Shown: one piece after another, positions 1-55,933 of the stretch
Position numbering within the stretch: position 1 is the stretch's first letter
Layout: every line of letters starts with the position of its first letter
NCBI GenBank assembly: GCA_023101725.1
Contig: JALJCO010013720.1
Location: forward strand, 147,501-211,500
Source: Atherinomorus stipes
Taxonomy: Eukaryota; Chordata; Actinopteri; Atheriniformes; Atherinidae
Reading direction: 5' to 3'
Length of the DNA stretch: 64,000 nucleotides
The notes under the pieces: model-generated
Seen by the model: only the letters and a program-made list of their open reading frames with translations
Databases searched by the model: none
Told to the model about the DNA's origin: nothing
Made by a program: the position numbers and the translations under genes

Positions 1-1824
1 CAGCAGCACATCTTTAATTGTATTTTTTCATAATAAGCTTGAGGTTCAGTAGCTCTATTTCTGTTTTTCAAGTCTTTGGTTTACATGACTAATTCATTTG
101 TAGAAGTAGTAGAAGTTAATGTCAGAATCAAGCATGAACAGATGAGTATTTAGGAGGTGTCGTGTAATAACTGATTTTCCTATGAAGTTGTAAAACAGGT
201 TTTCATATAAAGAATCTGTCCAGATCCTGTATGATTCATTATGTATTTCTATCTCAGTAAGGTCAAAGTTGAACGATCAATCACACCAAAGTACAGATTT
301 TAGAGCAAACGCTAAGCACAAAAGGAAATCAGTGTATATACTGTACTCTGTGAGTGTTTTACTGCTGAATATATGATTAACAAAAGGCCTTTGATTTGTT
401 GCTCAAAAATGTGGTGTAACCCAACATTTTGAAATACAGTGAACTATTTGCTTTTGCTTTATGTTTGCTTTTATTGCTTTAGCAGTTTTTTCCAGTCAAA
501 ACCAGCTCTTCATCTGACAAAAAGGGAAAAAGATGGATTAAGTCAAGTCTGTGGTGCAATATGTTCGAACTTTCACCCATTTAATAACAGTTGGGCTTGC
601 ATGCTACACCCTGCCCACCTGCTTTGAACGTTATCAGCCCAATAAATAGCCTTTATCAAGCTACAGCAGGTGTGATTCCTTCATAATTAGATGCAGGTTT
701 CTCCTTTAAACACATTTATGACAAGCCCATTTTGTCTATTTTCATGTTATTATTGTTGTTATATATAATTCATTCGTTTTTAGCCATTTTTTAAAATCTA
801 TTTTAAATAAAACCTATTTATCCCCTTAACAGGGCACTTTAACTAGCGTGTAGTTTCTAAATTTGTAACACACAGTAATCAAGCTTTTTTCCCTTGCTTG
901 ATTTTTCTTTTATTATTATTATTTTGTCAAGTTGCTGCACACAGAAATATGGAGATATGAACTAGACAATCACATGAGGCTGTGGCATGAAGGTTTATCT
1001 GTTACCAGTTCTTATTTGGTGAAAATAGCAACAAAAATGACAAGTATATGGGTGTTTTTCTGTGAATATGTTCAGGCGTTATCCAGAATTTTCCATTTGG
1101 AGACTCCAAATGGAACCCGAGCGGAAGTCCAGAATGCTTCAACATACAGTCATCATTGATACCTCCAATGAAAGGTGGTACCAAGAGGCATCCTGCTGCA
1201 TATTCAGATTTACTCTGAGCCTTATCAAAATACAGTAAGTGATCTAGAAACACAATAAAATGCTCATTTTCCTAAATTGCATTATAATAAGAGTCAGAAT
1301 ATGTGTCTATTTACATTATAAAGTAAACAATATAATGCCATGCTATGCAATGTCAACAAAAAGGAAAAATAAAAAACACCACAACACAGAGAACTTTTTA
1401 CATACTTGCAATTTTTCATGAACTGACCAGGACTGAAAACTACTACTACTAATTTTCAACAGAAACAGTGCAGTCTGATCAGAAGCAGAGAAACTGCTGC
1501 AACACTGCGATCACAAGACCATTAGCTTTTATCCACACGCAGGCGAAATCCACAAACCTGGGGGTCTTGTGTTATAAACAGAGACCCCCAACTTTCAAAC
1601 AGACAGGTTTCACTTCTTTAGTGTCCAAAAACAGCACCATGAATACGCCCGCAGTGAAAAAGTGCAGTAGAAAGCCAAGCTGCGACACATATGCACCTGA
1701 GAAAGCACCCCTTTCCCCAACCAGGCAAACATCGACACGTTTTCATGTCCTTACTTTTTCGAAATTATCCCCATCTAAATAGCTTATAAACACACAGTAA
1801 CTGCAGGTAGAAGTTTCCACTTAC
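1..1824. other. Intergenic DNA, no gene recognised
   Basis: This is AT-rich sequence with short open frames only. None of the frames shows a recognisable domain or a splice-consistent exon chain, and I see no mobile element with clear ends. Confidence 0.5.
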
Positions 1825-1935
1825 TGGTCCAGTCCAGAGCGCCTCCTTAGCCAAACGCTTCCTCCTCTACTGAGCCCGGACGCACACATGCTGCTCTGCT
1901 CCGAGTAATTCCAGCCATCCCTTCAGCAACTTCTC
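1825..1935 (-). other. Possible 5' exon of a divergent gene
   Basis: Read on the minus strand, this GC-richer block ends at 1825 and is followed directly by GTAAGT (1824-1819), a good splice donor. An ATG inside it opens only a short frame that stops before the donor, so it would be a non-coding or leader exon. It sits at a local rise in CpG content, as promoters of fish genes often do. No downstream coding exon of such a gene lies inside the window, so the product is unknown. The alternative is a chance donor in GC-rich DNA. Confidence 0.25.
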
Positions 1936-1938
1936 AGT

Positions 1939-2001
1939 GGGGTGTGTATAGTGGGCGTGTATATAGTGGGCGTGTCGATAGTGGGGGGTTGGTGGTTGGG
2001 G
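1939..2001. repeat. Short minisatellite and G-rich tract
   Basis: A unit close to GTGGGCGTGTATA occurs about three times in tandem. It runs into a G-rich stretch of several G runs separated by TT or T that could in principle fold as a G-quadruplex on the + strand. Confidence 0.6.
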
Positions 2002-2481
2002 GCAGCGCTATTTTTCGTCTCTTTGGCATGTTGGTTTTCCCACGTTTATACTAAAAAGTGCACCACGACACCCCGCTTGCGAGCCGCAGAAAGACCCTCC
2101 CAATATGGGGCTTCCTCTGCTTTTACGCACAGAGGCGCACGTTTGGAGGAGTATTCAGGCCGAGTTACGCAGGAGCACAGAAAAGCCATCTTGCTATCCA
2201 GGTAAACAAAATACACATACCCATGACGGGAATTTCATTGGCTATACGTGCATGATGTCAGAGCTAGCGTCAGACCTGATAGGCCAGATCTGTAAGCATC
2301 AGATTACAAAGCCCACCCACCACGCAGGGTAGAGTCTGGTGGATATTATTGGTGGAGAAGAGACCATAGATCCACCCAGTTGGTCAAATGAGACGTCAAT
2401 CAAAAGGGATGCCTCTCCTGGTCCGTCAGACGCTGTAGTATTGAAATATGATACATTTAACAGATTTTATAAGACTTTATA

Positions 2482-3154
2482 TTAAAGGTTGAATATGGAA
2501 TACGGACAGAACAACGACATCACGTGTGTCTTGGTTGTAGTTGCAACGGCAGAAAAACAACTCCAGCCGCTGGGGTGCCAGGCTCACTGCCGATACGCAA
2601 GTGACCAACAGCCTGCAGCATGTTTAACAAGTAACACAGAGAAGTTTATAACTGACAGCTAACGTTAGCCATGTTAGCAAACAAGCTAGCTTACCGATCC
2701 AGGAGAAAAGTCGCCATTTCCGTGTTTTACTCCGTGGAAAACGTTTATGTGGGTCCATTTAGTGAAGTCTTCACCTAAATTTACTCCAGATTTTGCTTTT
2801 CTCAGGTCACTCCTCCTCAGAAACAGATAACAATATCTCCAGGGCTCTGAAGCAGCTGCTTCACTCGTCGTCTCTACGGTTTTCCCCTGTACAAGCCTGA
2901 CTATGACCGAAATATTGTTTCCACACAGAGATCGTATTTGGCAACCTGCAATGGCGGCGTGGATTGGCTTATAGACATAAATAAAATGCCATTATCGAAC
3001 CCGTAAAAATTTATTTTATAATTATTTTTAGGCTAAATATAATTTTTCTGGGAAACGTTGTACTTTCATTCTGTACACCCCCAAACGACCTGTGGAGGTA
3101 TTATTTTTGAAAAAATATAGCTTTTAATAAAAATGTTCCATATTCAACCTTTAA
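2482..3154 (+). mobile_element. TTAA-target MITE family A, copy 1
   Basis: The element occupies 2486-3150 and is flanked by TTAA at 2482-2485 and 3151-3154. Its terminal inverted repeats read AGGTTGAATATGGAA at the left, with the complement at the right. The body is strongly similar to 34692-35353 and, inverted, to 62190-62859. A degenerate, frame-broken relic of a small basic ORF runs on the minus strand through about 2700-2930. TTAA duplications are typical of piggyBac and Kolobok elements. The TIR does not start with the CC typical of piggyBac, so Kolobok-like is one option. An A-run of 22 bases follows at 3164-3185. Confidence 0.85.
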
Positions 3155-3185
3155 AAATAAGTTAAAAAAAAAAAAAAAAAAAAAA

Positions 3186-4316
3186 CGGCCCGTGGGCGGG
3201 TCCTGGACAGTTAAGGGGTTATGCAGGTATTTTCTACTCTGTTTTCATTAATTCTTTAACTGAATATGGCTCCCCGGTGAGAGTCATGTGTGCTAACCTT
3301 TCAGCCAAAGGGACATTCCCTACAGCCAAGTAGCCAAGACTTATAATTACTTGGAGGCACAGTGACAAGTCAACTGCCACATGAAGTTAATTGTTTTATG
3401 AAGTTTTGTGTTTACTGTACTCTCTGGACGATTGAACGTACCCAATAGAAAATAAAATTTGTACATAAACAGGCAGCTCTTGTTCACAAGTGTCCACATT
3501 GTAACATGAGATATTTACACAGGTTTTTTTGTTTGTTTTTTTCCCCTGAATAGTGCCTGTAACACAGCTGGTTAAAAAGAAAAATCTTTATGCTACTGTC
3601 TCACAACTTTCCTTCTGCAGATCTTCTAAGTTCCAACTGTAGGGCTTAGCTCATGTCTGACATTAAAAGGCAGGATGTTGATGTACGGCCCGGAGTCTCT
3701 CCCATAAAGCTGAAGTCTTTTTTGTTTTTAGCGTTTTCTCCTGAAAAAGTGTTAAATCCAAATCCCTCATACAGCAGTAGTTTTAACAGTTTGTGGGCAG
3801 TGGATGATGAATATTTGATGTGTAGGGCTGAAGCACTATGAGAGACATCATAAATGACAATGATCAGGCTCTCATCCCCGATTTTCTTCATAAAGCTCAT
3901 TTGGCCATTACAATATATCGATTAGCCATATTTTTGTTCAAGTTGCATTGTTCAAAGCATGTTAAAAAGCCTGAAGCCTTGAATATACGGAAGAGTTGCA
4001 AGAGAGCGAGTTCCTTGCAGGCCTCAGGCAAGTACTGCACACACAGATACAGGCAGAGGTGAATCCAGGTGCTGTAAAGTAAAAACCCTGCCATGTTCTT
4101 GGTTCCGCCTGTACATGTAGAATAGGTGTTTTATCTAACGGGCTCTTTTACCTGCAAAGGAGCTGTGCTAATCATATTCAGCTGGTTTAATGATTGGTTG
4201 GAACCTGGAACAACTTCTGGACAGAGATTTCCACCTCTAGACACAGGTGTCCCCCACCCCCCTATTTTCCACCGAAAATTTTAAAAATTCACGTCTGAAC
4301 CAACACACACCATACT
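3186..4316. other. Intergenic DNA, nothing recognised
   Basis: Only short open frames are present and none has a recognisable domain. No element with matching ends was found. Confidence 0.4.
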
Positions 4317-5575
4317 TTACAGGAGTTATGACAAAGCAGTATAAACTATTTCATGTAGTTGATATTGCTGCATGTCAATTCTCCAAAGAAAACTAAAGTC
4401 ACTTTTTACAGCAGGATTGTTTTGGCATGCTAGATTTCCCTCCACAGTAAAAGGGTTGGATACGGTAATAATATGCAGCTTTATCGGGTGCAACCTAGTT
4501 CATTGACTCTGATTGGCTACAACCTTATTTGGAAAACTAGCTCAATATCCGGTAGCTAGCGGTCGGAGTTTGCGAAAAGCTATCTGTTAGCATCCTGGGC
4601 ACTTCAGACAGTGAGCTATATTTATCAGACAAGAAAAGCATTTAGAAAAATAAATAAACTTACAGGTAATTACAACATTGTGGTTACCTCCTTCTGTGTT
4701 GCTTCAGATATGTTTTTTTTTCAATTTTCTATTAATTTTCTATTCATTCATATTCATTTTTAATCCATTTGTTGTGCATGCAGTCAGCGTATACAAACTT
4801 GACAGTTGACCATGGGACCCACAATGCATTGTGGTTTCCCACCCCTACCCTTTAGAAAATAAAAAGCCCTGCGCCCTGATGTACTGTGCCTGCTACCCTT
4901 TGAGCAATTCAGAAAACGTGAAGAAGAAAAACAACATGGCTTCAAAAGGATCTACTGGTCTGATGCCAAAATGACTAATAGAAATGTCTAATAGAAATTT
5001 GGTCAAACGAATGCATCCAGAACATGTTAGACCAGACACACAAGAACAATGTAATTTACAAGAAAGTTGGGAGAGAGGCTTTAACAACACAAATGACTAA
5101 CAGCACCACCAACTGAGCTGGAGTGGTGGTGTTGCGTAGAATGAAGTGGTGGCATAGTGGCGTGTTTCCAACTTTGCAAGTGTGAACGGAGGCCGTTTGT
5201 ACTAGACCAGTGGTGGGGAACCCTGGTCCTCAAGGCCCGGTGTCCCTTCAGGCTTTCCATTTCTCCTCACTCCAGCACACCTGATTCAAATCAAATGGAT
5301 CTAACTGCCAATCAAGTTCTGCACAGAGACTCACTAATTTGAATCAGGTGTGTCGGAGCAAGTGGAAGACCTGCAGGATGAGGCCAAGGTTCCCCATCCC
5401 TGTACTAGACTTTCGACACCTGGTGAGTTTAAAAAGGATTAAACCAATCATGCCAAGTGTGACCCTGCCCTTTGATACTCACTCTTGACATTCATTTGGC
5501 CTTATCAGCGCACAACAGATCATATTGTATTCCCAAAACCCCAGAAAGTGAAATTTGATGTCATGGCACCTTTAA
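4317..5575 (-). mobile_element. TTAA-target MITE family B, copy 1 (inverted)
   Basis: The element spans 4321-5571. The right flank is TTAA (5572-5575) and the left flank has decayed to TTAC (4317-4320). It aligns along most of its length, in reverse orientation, with 23158-23948. Shared blocks include the cattgattggctaca-type segment near 4510 and the 'gggcacttcagacagt' segment near 4597. It is longer than the other copy because it carries extra sequence, including the hAT MITE at 5208-5402. No coding capacity was recognised. Confidence 0.7.
5200..5410. mobile_element. hAT-type MITE with perfect 8-bp TSD
   Basis: The 195-bp element 5208-5402 begins CAGTGGTGGGGAACC and ends with the near-complement of CAGGGATGGGGAACC. 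It is flanked by perfect 8-bp duplications TACTAGAC at 5200-5207 and 5403-5410. An 8-bp duplication with CA..TG ends is characteristic of hAT elements. It is nested inside the family B TTAA element. Confidence 0.85.
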
Positions 5576-8458
5576 CAATATATTGATCTACATTGATACA
5601 GTGACTGAATGATCAATAACTAGACTGGCCCAAACTGACAACACTGATCAAATATCAATGCAGCAGTCATTTGTGAGACAGACTACATAAAGAGCAGGTG
5701 GTATTTTTTAAATTAGCTTTGTTCTAACAGCTGGAGTTTCTTATTTTGAAAAATTCATATTTCCAAAGGTGATAAAGTTTGAAAAACTATGAAGACGTCA
5801 GACTTGATTATGACTACTGCAAGTCTATAAATATCTGAGGGTAAATATGTAAGATTTAAACATACAGTAATCATGCCTTAAAAAATAAAAATGAGTCGTT
5901 TCATCTATGATTGAGCATAAAATTGTCAAAGGACAAATCAGTTCTTTTGTATAATTGCTGGATATGAAGAGCTACACTAGAAAAACAAAAAAAAAAAAAA
6001 AAAAAAGGAAAAAAAAAAGAAGGGAGAAAGGAGCGGGGGGGGGGGGGGGGGGGCGAGACAAGAAAGGGGAATAAAAAAACAGAAGCCGGGGTCCGTCCGG
6101 GGGGAACACACCAACAAATATACAAGGAAAAGAATTATATGTGAAATCTGCATGTGGTGTCATTTATCATCAGGTCCTGGCTTCTGAATCTAATCAAAAT
6201 CATTGTGTCCAGTTCAAAGGGGTGGACCGGACACATATTTCAAAACCTAAGCTATTTCGCATTTATCCTGGTATCAGTCCATATTTGACAAATGTAAAAC
6301 GGCTGAAGCAGCACCCATCCCTAAGTACTGGTCATGTCCTGGTCTCACAAGGTTTTGGACAGAGATTATTTTCCACTTAGTTTCTAAAATCTTAATTTAG
6401 ACTGCAGCTCAACCTTCTAACTGCTTTATTTGGTGTCAAAGAGATGGAACCTCCAGAAAAAAGGTTGCACCCAGTCCTTGCATCCCACTTAGATGCACCA
6501 TTTTATGTAAATGGAAAGTCAGGTATTGACTCCATCATATGAGCAGGAAGATCCAGAAAATATCAGTCCATTTCTTAAACACATTCCAGTAAATGTAAGG
6601 GCAGGGCAAAAGATTGTGATTTATAAACTGCACCATATCACACTTAGTGATCAATATACAGGGAACACAGAGACCACTTAAATAAAGCTTTTGAGGGCGT
6701 GCTGGATAGTGTCTGGTGGACAGGGCTGTTCAGGTAGAGATGGGGCTGACCGCGTAGAATTATAACAAAGAAGAACACAGCAACAAAGGCAAGCATGGCA
6801 GAAATCTTTGGGTTGCATTTGCACAGTCATTCATCATTGGTGCTCCCGGTGACTGCCTGATTTGTTTTATTATAGAGGTTGTAGGATGCTGCTTACTATT
6901 AAGTTTCTTTATGAGTGCAACTGCTGGTTGTTTGGTTTCTCTGTTTTAGTTGTTCATTTTTTGCTGTTTCTTTCTGTCTGTTGTTACCTTTTTTCATATC
7001 TTCACTCTCTCCTCTATTCTTTCAAAACATCTCTCTTCTCTTGTTTCCCCTTGCGCAACATCAACATGCAATGCACAGCAACAATCAAAATAAAGAGCAA
7101 ATATCATGGAAAGACTTATTTCCACAAAGCATAATTTCCATTATGTCCATTAAGCTCCACAAGGCAAAGCAAATCTGTTTGGTACAACATGACCTTCACT
7201 CTCCTTACTGTGATGGTGGACAGGACCTGGTATAAAAAAAAAGAACCTCTGCAGACATAAATCCTTATCCTCTGAACTGACTCTCATACTGTATTGTGAT
7301 CAAAACTGTGATTAACGCCCTTAACAGACACAGTATGCAAGCCACTCTTTTGGTAGGACAAGTGATGTCCTAAATAGGTAAATCAGCTGAGCCAAAAACA
7401 AAACAACAAAGATGACCTGGACATGTGAAAATTTTATTTTTCTGTAAAAAAAAAAAGCCACCCTGTTCTTAAGGCTGTCCCACCTGCCATCACCCATGAA
7501 ATCATAACTCTGGTTTCATCTTCCTAAATCTGTCAGGTCTATAGCTTTCTATGGATTTGTGCAGCTGGATAAATCAACGATTCCAATGTGTCTGATAATG
7601 CATTGAAGATTAGTGCTTTTCACTATGGCTGAGTTGATTTATTTATAGACTGTAACATGCATGAGAAAGGAATCACAAACAATTGTTAGCAGCAGCCCTG
7701 AACTGGCTTTAAATTAAATGCAGGGAAATTTGTTATTCTCAGCTCCTAGTAAACAAAGACATTTATAATATCTGTTTTTATTTCCACAACAAGGTTATGA
7801 GCTGGACTTTATTAACATCCATAACAAGTTATTGTTTGGTCTTGTTGTGATTTCTGAAATTGGGCCTTCACCAAACATTTCCTTTACTTTAGATACCTTT
7901 GTCCTTTACTTCAAGCATGAGGGAATTCAGGACTCTTCTACGATTTTTAATAGAAATAGTGTTGTTTGGTTTCATATGCTCTCAAAAATAAATAAATAAA
8001 TAACTGACTGTAATGACATTTTATAGTAGATGTGAATCAAAACATTGATGATCAAACTATTTTTCACACTGGGTAAAAAATAGACATGCATGTGTGCAGC
8101 TAACATCCTCAACATCTATGTGGTTTTGTGAGATATGTTTCAGCATGAGGGTTTAGCTCCAACCATGTGTTGTCAAAGTTGGCTCCTGAGTCCTTTCTCT
8201 ATATTTTCTCACAAGTAATGGCCCTGTAACTAAAATGGAACCCCTCACAGCTTTTTATGGCGGGCATCTCAGAGATTGTTTTTTGTTTTTTTTTTTTGCT
8301 TGCTGGGCAAGAGCAGAATATAAAGATTGTTTCTTCTTGGATTTTTTATATCCTGCTATAAGTTTTTAATAAAACGTACAATGAGGAAACATCAAAAGGA
8401 CTGCTGTGCCACATTTGTTGTCTCTGAAAGGTAACAAGCCATGGGTCTAGTGTTTAAC
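5576..8458. other. Intergenic DNA with a purine tract
   Basis: No gene was recognised. Low-complexity sequence at 5985-6075 includes A-runs and a run of 19 G at 6035-6053. The open frames in this stretch are short and include translations of this tract. Confidence 0.45.
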
Positions 8459-8850
8459 ATCAGTCAGTCATTTTCTGTATTGCTTATCCAGTTCAGGGTC
8501 GCAGGGATTGCTAGAGCCTATCCCAGCTATTATCAGGGGAGAGGCGGGGTACACCCTGGACAGGTTGCCAGTCTGTCGCAGGGCCAACACAGAGAGACAG
8601 ACAACCACTCACACTCACACTCACATTCATACCTAGGGACAATTTAGAGTGAACAATTAATCTAACATGCATATCTTTGGATGTTGGGAAGAAGCTGGAG
8701 AACCTGGAGAGAACCCACACATACAAGGGGAGAAGATGCAAACTCCACACTCGTTGGAATTATTGGAACCCCTTGCCCAACCAGGTCTTGAACTAGCAAC
8801 TTTCTTGCTGTGAGACTGCGGTGCTAACCACCACGCCACCATGCAGCCCT
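8459..8850 (+). repeat. Abundant teleost interspersed repeat (LINE 3'-end-like)
   Basis: The sequence runs from a 'cattttctgtattgcttatc' opening, through a 'gcggggtacaccctggacag' block and a 'gagaacccacac' block, to an end reading 'ccaccacgccaccatgcagc'. I recognise this as a very common fish interspersed repeat, usually treated as the 3' part of a non-LTR element. The family assignment is from memory. No coding capacity remains. Confidence 0.6.
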
Positions 8851-9294
8851 AGTGTCATACATTGGTGGAACTAATTCAGTATGGGACTGTATGACTCTTG
8901 TGCATGCACAGAGAGGATAAAAACTTGTGCCAGGTGGAGGGAAGAGTAGGGACTGGAGAGAGCTTGATGCTGCTTGGCCTGGCCGAGCAAACAGCCGCAA
9001 GATGCTGCATTACAGCTGGCTAAACAAACTAATGCCAGTCTGGTAGCTATTTGTGAACAGAAACATGGGTGGGGTAAGATAATCATATTACAACAACTGA
9101 TCGCCAAACAAAAGAAAACGTAATGGGGCAAACATAAACTATTTTGTAGACATGATATTTTTATTATTCATTTTTAATGGCAAGTATTGTAGAAACTATA
9201 TAAAATGTACAATCCTGAGAAGCTTAGTTGAATTTTAAGGGGATTATTCTGCTTGAACTTGACATGAAATCGTGACTGGAAGAGAACTGATTAA
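8851..9294. other. Upstream flank of elovl6, nothing recognised
   Basis: No gene, repeat with clear ends or conserved motif could be supported here. Confidence 0.4.
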
Positions 9295-9551
9295 ATCAGT
9301 GGCGGAAGACGGTAAAAGGACGGCGTTAGGACCTGGGGTTCACCTTCTTCAGGAAGAGGGCGTAGGCTCGTCCAGCCGGTGGCGGAGGAGGAAAGAGCAG
9401 GCACTACCGAGCTGCTCGCGCACAACCGCGAGGTCCTAATTGCGGCGCGAGCGATGCCAGTCACGGGCTGAGAGGGGACAGACTCACCAGAAGCACCTCT
9501 TCCGAGTATCGTCTTGTTTCCGCGGGTGAAGAGAACCACAGCGCAGCGAGC
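9295..9551 (+). promoter_or_regulatory. elovl6: CpG-rich promoter / 5' UTR of elovl6
   Basis: CpG dinucleotides become dense from about 9300 to 9640, in contrast with the AT-rich DNA on both sides, and the block ends at the elovl6 start codon. This is the usual appearance of a TATA-less vertebrate promoter with its 5' UTR. The transcription start cannot be placed from sequence alone, and no SREBP or LXR site is claimed. Confidence 0.55.
9454..9471 (+). promoter_or_regulatory. Short upstream ORF in the elovl6 leader
   Basis: An ATG at 9454 opens a five-codon frame (MPVTG) ending in TGA at 9469-9471, 80 bases before the elovl6 start. If transcription begins upstream of it, it could lower initiation at the main start codon. 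That is inference, because the transcription start is not visible. Confidence 0.3.
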
Positions 9552-52324
<42,773 letters not shown>

Positions 52325-53935
52325 AAGAATGCCAAAGGATGGGAAGAAGGGAAATGATTGGAAGAAAAAAAAAGGGAGTGGGAAATGGAGAGTGGGACCA
52401 ATGACTGAAGAGATGATTGGGTTGGGATGACTTGCAGATTTGGCTTGGAGGCTGGGGCACTGGGGATACTGTTGGGGGTGGGAGGGTTATGAAATGGTTG
52501 GTGTTTGTGCTTGAGCATTACTACTAATGTGCAGATCTAAAAACAAACAAAAGAACCTCATTGGAGGTGAATGCTGAGGAAGCAGCGCCACCATAATCGA
52601 AAGCCATCACCAGTTTAAAGTCCAGTTTAAAACTTCCCCTTATCACATTAAATACTTTCTAAGACCCAAAATATGTCAAATTAATAAACTCATCAAATTA
52701 AAAAAGATTGCACCTCCCACAAGAATCTTTATTTATTATTGAGAAAAAGGTACATATGAAGATGGATGGCGTCGGCATTAACGTGACCCATCTGAGTTTT
52801 TGTCTGTCTGTTGTTAGTGTTTGTTGTTTTGGTTTGATCTGTGAAAGATGAAGTTGGAGAGACTGGTGAGTGAGAAGCTGAGGTGCTGGTGGGCTGCGTA
52901 AACTGATTGGGTGAACGGCACTAAGTCGTCTGTGTCTTACATCGTGAAATGTAGTCATTTTCTCAGGTCTTAGGCTATGTCTCACTTGATATAATATGCA
53001 TATCAAAAACAAAAAACAACAAAAAAAAAAACCTCATGTTAAACATCTGCTCCAGTTTACAGTATGGCTGAATTTCTTTCAGAATGGCTGATAATGGAGA
53101 AAAAAAAAAGTGTGAATGACAGAATGAAGCTGATTGGACTGACTGGACATACTGCACCTGGCCTTGATTGGAAACAGATGCCATCAGTGCTCTGCTTCAC
53201 TGCACGTCTTGAGCTTGCAGAAGTTGTTGACCACACTTTGGAAAATTGTCTGCTGTTGAGTTCTTGACACATCTGTGTTAAAGGGTCCCTACCAGTCTGT
53301 TGGACACTGAACGCTTAAATGAAAGGCAAACGTTTTCGTGTTTTAGCAAAAGAAAAAAAAATCAAACATGCAAATTGTCAAAATCTGCTGTATTGAAAAC
53401 TAGTATGTATCCTTACTGGTGTCTGTTGTGCTATTGTGCATTTGCACTGTTTCAATGTCAGAAACTTAACATGTGAACAAAGTGTGCAAAAAATTGACCT
53501 GTGGTGTTTATTTTTTGTGTGTTCTCATGGCAATTATCATACATAAGTGTAACATCAGTTTCTTGGTGCTAAACAAAATATTTTTATGCAGAGCTAGGAG
53601 TTTTTATAGTAACAGAAGGGCAAAAATTGATTCACTTTAAGATGGGTTAACATCCTGTAGGAGCCGACCGTGAGCCAGGTCCAACGCAGCAGCGATGGGA
53701 TGGTAATGTTGCATACCTGTGACCTTTACAGCTTAATCAGGATTCCACCTCCCGAACCACTAAAGTCCGTTTGTGCTGTTGGAAGCAGGTTACTGGAGGC
53801 AAAAATGACTCATGTCTAACGAATAATTTGAGGTAATGAGGTTCTCCTGAAAGAAAAAGAGAAGAAAAAGTGCCCATTTCCACTGTACGTCCCTTTAGTG
53901 GTTTTTTGTGCAATAAAGCTTGTGACTAATTCATC
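52325..53935 (+). other. elovl6: elovl6 3' UTR (probable)
   Basis: No further open frame follows the stop. AATAAA signals lie at 52683-52688 and 53912-53917; the second sits about 1.6 kb after the stop in a non-repetitive stretch and is a good distal polyadenylation site. Which is used cannot be told from sequence. No bounded mobile element interrupts this region, in contrast to the introns. Confidence 0.55.
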
Positions 53936-55415
53936 CATCCATTAAGATCTTTCAATTAATTATAAGAACAACTTGCATTCTGTGTTGTAATAAATTAGTT
54001 CCTTTCTTTGTCCTCTGAATTTTCTTACCTGTGGAGGAAAAGGACACTACGATACCTTTAATGAAGAATAATTATTTTCCTTTTGAAGATCTTAACATGT
54101 CACAGCGGGGAAAGCAACCAGTTACATTTAATGTGCTTTTTATCTTTTAAAAAAAAAAAGAAGGAAAGAAAGAAAAATTATGCAGCTGCAAATTTGACTC
54201 TAAATTTTACTATATTACTGAGCAAAAGAAAAAAACAAAAATGGGGGAAAATATATATGAAACCTTTTTTCTCATTATCTTACTGACATGGGGATTAGTC
54301 ATGTTTCTCTACATAGCATATGTTGTTTGTAGCTGCAAATATACCTCCATACCAGCTTAAAGGTGCAATGTCTATCAAAAAGAAAGGCCAATGACCTAAT
54401 TTTTGATCATTAAAAACCGTTTTTTCCTGAAGTTTTCTAAATTACATTTATAATTTTTATAATCGGTTGTCCAGAAACAAAGTTATTTCCGGTGCTAGCT
54501 TACAAATTTGATTTTAACTGTATCTCGACAGCAGATGCAGAGTTTTAACATACCAGGATTTGGTCACAAAAAAACACTTAATCCTCCTTGTTTATGTGTT
54601 TCTCTCACAGTTTTCCAGCCTTACATTTAGAGGACGGCTGCAGGAAGGAAAATCATATACCCACTGCAAAAGTAGCAGATGAAGACATGCTTATGTCTGG
54701 AAGAATTTTGGCCATTGATGGCCACCATCCACAACTGCACTTATCACACACAAACATCCTGCCTATACATTTTAGTATCATCATCTAATCAATAACCGGG
54801 ATAACCTTTTTTGCTGGATTTATTTGATGGATATTTGTTCTTTTTCACTGCATTTAAATACTTGTTACAGTACACATTAAACTTTATTGCAAAATTCCAA
54901 TCCCTTTATTTATATAGCGCATTTAACAACAGAAACATTTCCAAAGTATTGGACATAAAAGCACCACACTAAAAATAAGTAGAATTTATAGAACTTACTT
55001 ACTTACAGAGTAGGCACAGACCAGAATGAGAGAGATGTTCTCTTCCATTACTGGACAACAAAAAGATGCCACTTCCAACTGTAAATTGGAAGTGGCATCC
55101 CTATATGAAAACTCTCCATTAATGTGTGTCAGGTGTTATATTTCATTCTGACCAGATATGGGAGCAGCCGTAGAACCTAAAAATCACGGTAAGTAACAAA
55201 TAGCTTCAATTTTTTTCTGAAGTTGAATTTCTTAGTGGACATAACTATTATAGCTGGATGATGGAGCTTTCCTGTTACTAACCTGTTTCCGTGAGCAGTA
55301 CAGTCCGGGTTGCCACGGTTCGGAAGTGTGCAGATTCAGGTACAGTGATCTCAGATCAGTACACACCATTCAGTATGGCTTGATATTAATACATGTTTTG
55401 TTGCACCCTTAAATA
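53936..55415 (+). other. Intergenic DNA with an orphan TTAA-type end
   Basis: TTAA at 54357-54360 followed by AGGTGCAATGTC looks like the left end of another TTAA-target element. Its internal 'gtccagaaacaaagttatt' segment (about 54470) recurs in complement at about 30120-30150. No right end was found. A short inverted repeat (gccacttccaactgtaa / ttggaagtggcatcc) lies at about 55067-55100. Confidence 0.4.
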
Positions 55416-55933
55416 TACAGTCGTCCTCAAAATTATTCATACCCTCTGATTAAAAAGGGGGAAAACAATCAGCTGTTAGTGAAATAAGTTGAAATTGACA
55501 AAAGTAATCATAACTAAAAATGATAAGAAAATTAATTACACTGATTTTGAATTGTGGTTCAAAAGAAAAATTAAAAACAAAACATGCATGATTGGGCTCT
55601 GAAGCTAAAATTTTGTTGAGGCACACTTTGGTAATCACTGTAATCAGGTGTTTTCTGTAATGTTCAAAAAGGCGCCTATACCTGTTGTCAGGTATGTTGA
55701 TCCACTGTTCATGGGAAAGGTTCTCTAATGTGTCTGGGACAGTTTCGTTTGTTTGTTTTTTGTTTCAACCACAATTCAAAAGCAATGTCTCCTATCACTA
55801 AATTATAATTTTGTAAAATTTTATTTATTATTATTTATTATTAGTTTCTTTAGTTTTTTGTTATTTGAATTACAATTGTGAATCCAGCCTTTTCTTTCAT
55901 TGGAGGGTATAAATAATTTTGAGGATGACTGTA
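55416..55933 (-). mobile_element. Internally deleted Tc1 element (514 bp)
   Basis: The element 55418-55931 has ends CAGTCGTCCTCAAAATTATT and the complement of CAGTCATCCTCAAAATTATT, both flanked by TA. A minus-strand relic of a transposase C-terminus (HEQWINIPDNRYRRLFEHYR and then KHLITVITKVC) lies between about 55725 and 55610. The rest of the gene is deleted. Confidence 0.85.
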
